A stretch of 5,974 nucleotides of DNA from Betaproteobacteria bacterium RIFCSPLOWO2_02_FULL_68_150 (GTDB lineage: Bacteria; Pseudomonadota; Gammaproteobacteria; Burkholderiales; SG8-39), in NCBI GenBank assembly GCA_001771975.1, contig MERE01000147.1, forward strand, positions 1 through 5,974, in the 5' to 3' direction. Of the stretch, positions 5,634 to 5,974 are shown in pieces (position 1 is the first letter of the stretch; each line of letters begins with the position of its first letter). The notes below the pieces were generated by a model that worked only from the letters and a program-made list of their open reading frames with translations, was not told where the DNA came from and did no database searches. The position numbers and the translations under genes are program-made.

Positions 5634-5942
5634 TCAGACTCCTTCGATGAATTCGATGCGTGTGGCGTGCAGCACGGCTTTCCTCGAGCGACGGCTTTTG
5701 GCGCACAAGAATCCTTCCACTCGCATCAGATGGTCCAGTCTCGCCGCGGCAATCAGCCGCGCCTCGGTTTCGAATGCAATCGCGTCGATGTCGGCGTTCA
5801 CCTTGCGCTGCGCGCCGGCTTCGCTGCGCTCGGACTCGTGATGCAAGCGGAACTCGATCACCGCGACCCCGGCCGGCGTGCGCCGCAGCGCTCCCAGCTC
5901 CGCCAGGCGGCCCGCGATCGCGACCCGGTTCTCGCCGCTCAA
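5634..5942 (-). CDS. priB: Primosomal replication protein N (PriB), single-stranded DNA-binding OB-fold
   Basis: The 102-aa protein is normal for PriB, a dimeric OB-fold protein of the PriA-dependent restart primosome that stimulates PriA helicase at stalled forks. Recognisable segments are AGRLAELGALRRTPAGVAV (10-28), with the conserved R-TPAG turn, the HHESE strand (34-38), RVEGFLCAKSRRS (74-86) and the terminal LHATRIEFIE (91-100). The position between rpsF and rpsR is the classical one and supports the call strongly. The most plausible start is TTG at 5942, because the upstream frame has no stop within the window and no ATG or GTG gives a family-like N-terminus. This TTG overlaps the putative rpsF stop as TTGA, and GAGGT lies 12 nt upstream, so translation is probably coupled. 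The start is less sure than the gene. Confidence 0.93.
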   Translation of the reverse strand: MSGENRVAIAGRLAELGALRRTPAGVAVIEFRLHHESERSEAGAQRKVNADIDAIAFETEARLIAAARLDHLMRVEGFLCAKSRRSRKAVLHATRIEFIEGV

Positions 5943-5974
5943 GCGCCCGCCGGCACCTCGGCCGGCCTGGCCTC
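5939..5974 (-). CDS. rpsF: 30S ribosomal protein S6, C-terminal tail (partial)
   Basis: Only eleven codons and a TGA are visible at the window edge, reading EARPAEVPAGA on the minus strand. The peptide has no diagnostic motif, but an Ala/Pro/Glu-rich tail is typical of S6, and rpsF is the gene expected directly upstream of priB-rpsR-rplI. The stop overlaps the priB TTG start (TTGA). The identity is inferred from gene order rather than sequence similarity. Confidence 0.55.
   Translation of the reverse strand, partial: EARPAEVPAGA

Overview
This is a GC-rich chromosomal window from a proteobacterium, most likely a betaproteobacterium. The best taxonomic clue is the minus-strand order rpsF-end, priB, rpsR, rplI, dnaB, which is typical of beta- and gammaproteobacteria. 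The S18 protein with a basic N-terminal extension and the PIN-PhoH protein next to a Bcp-type peroxiredoxin also fit betaproteobacteria. The genus cannot be named from this sequence.

Layout. Bases 1-108 are the last 35 codons of an EamA-type membrane transporter (+). After a 117-bp gap come three plus-strand genes: a Bcp/PrxQ peroxiredoxin (226-681), a PIN-PhoH ATPase (740-2170) and an exported SAM-methyltransferase-like protein (2209-3048). A strong hairpin (3073-3100) separates these from a convergent minus-strand block. Read in its own direction, that block runs: rpsF C-terminal end (5974-5939), priB (5942-5634), rpsR (5632-5342), rplI (5319-4870), dnaB (4764-3358) and a tandem-CDGSH iron-sulfur protein (3346-3107). 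All genes look intact except the two cut by the window edges. No tRNA, rRNA, CRISPR array, intein or transposase gene is visible.

How the genes work together. The minus-strand block is a ribosome/replication operon: S6, S18 and L9 are ribosomal proteins, PriB helps restart replication forks, and DnaB is the replicative helicase. The small CDGSH gene is 11 bp behind dnaB and probably rides on its transcript. The plus-strand genes are closely spaced and probably co-transcribed. Peroxide removal (Bcp) and a PIN-PhoH protein (probably RNA-linked) suggest stress or RNA quality control, but no common pathway is evident.

Most notable item. A 70-bp, almost completely self-complementary element lies between rplI and dnaB (4797-4866). 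It has 19-bp terminal arms beginning AATGGGGTCAG and looks like a REP/MITE-type mobile palindrome inserted in a core operon. It is followed, in the direction of dnaB transcription, by a T6 tract. Second is the methyltransferase-like protein, which combines a signal peptide, an intact SAM-binding motif and an unrecognised beta-rich C-terminal domain. Most of the rest is ordinary core genome, and I see no convincing undescribed multi-gene system.
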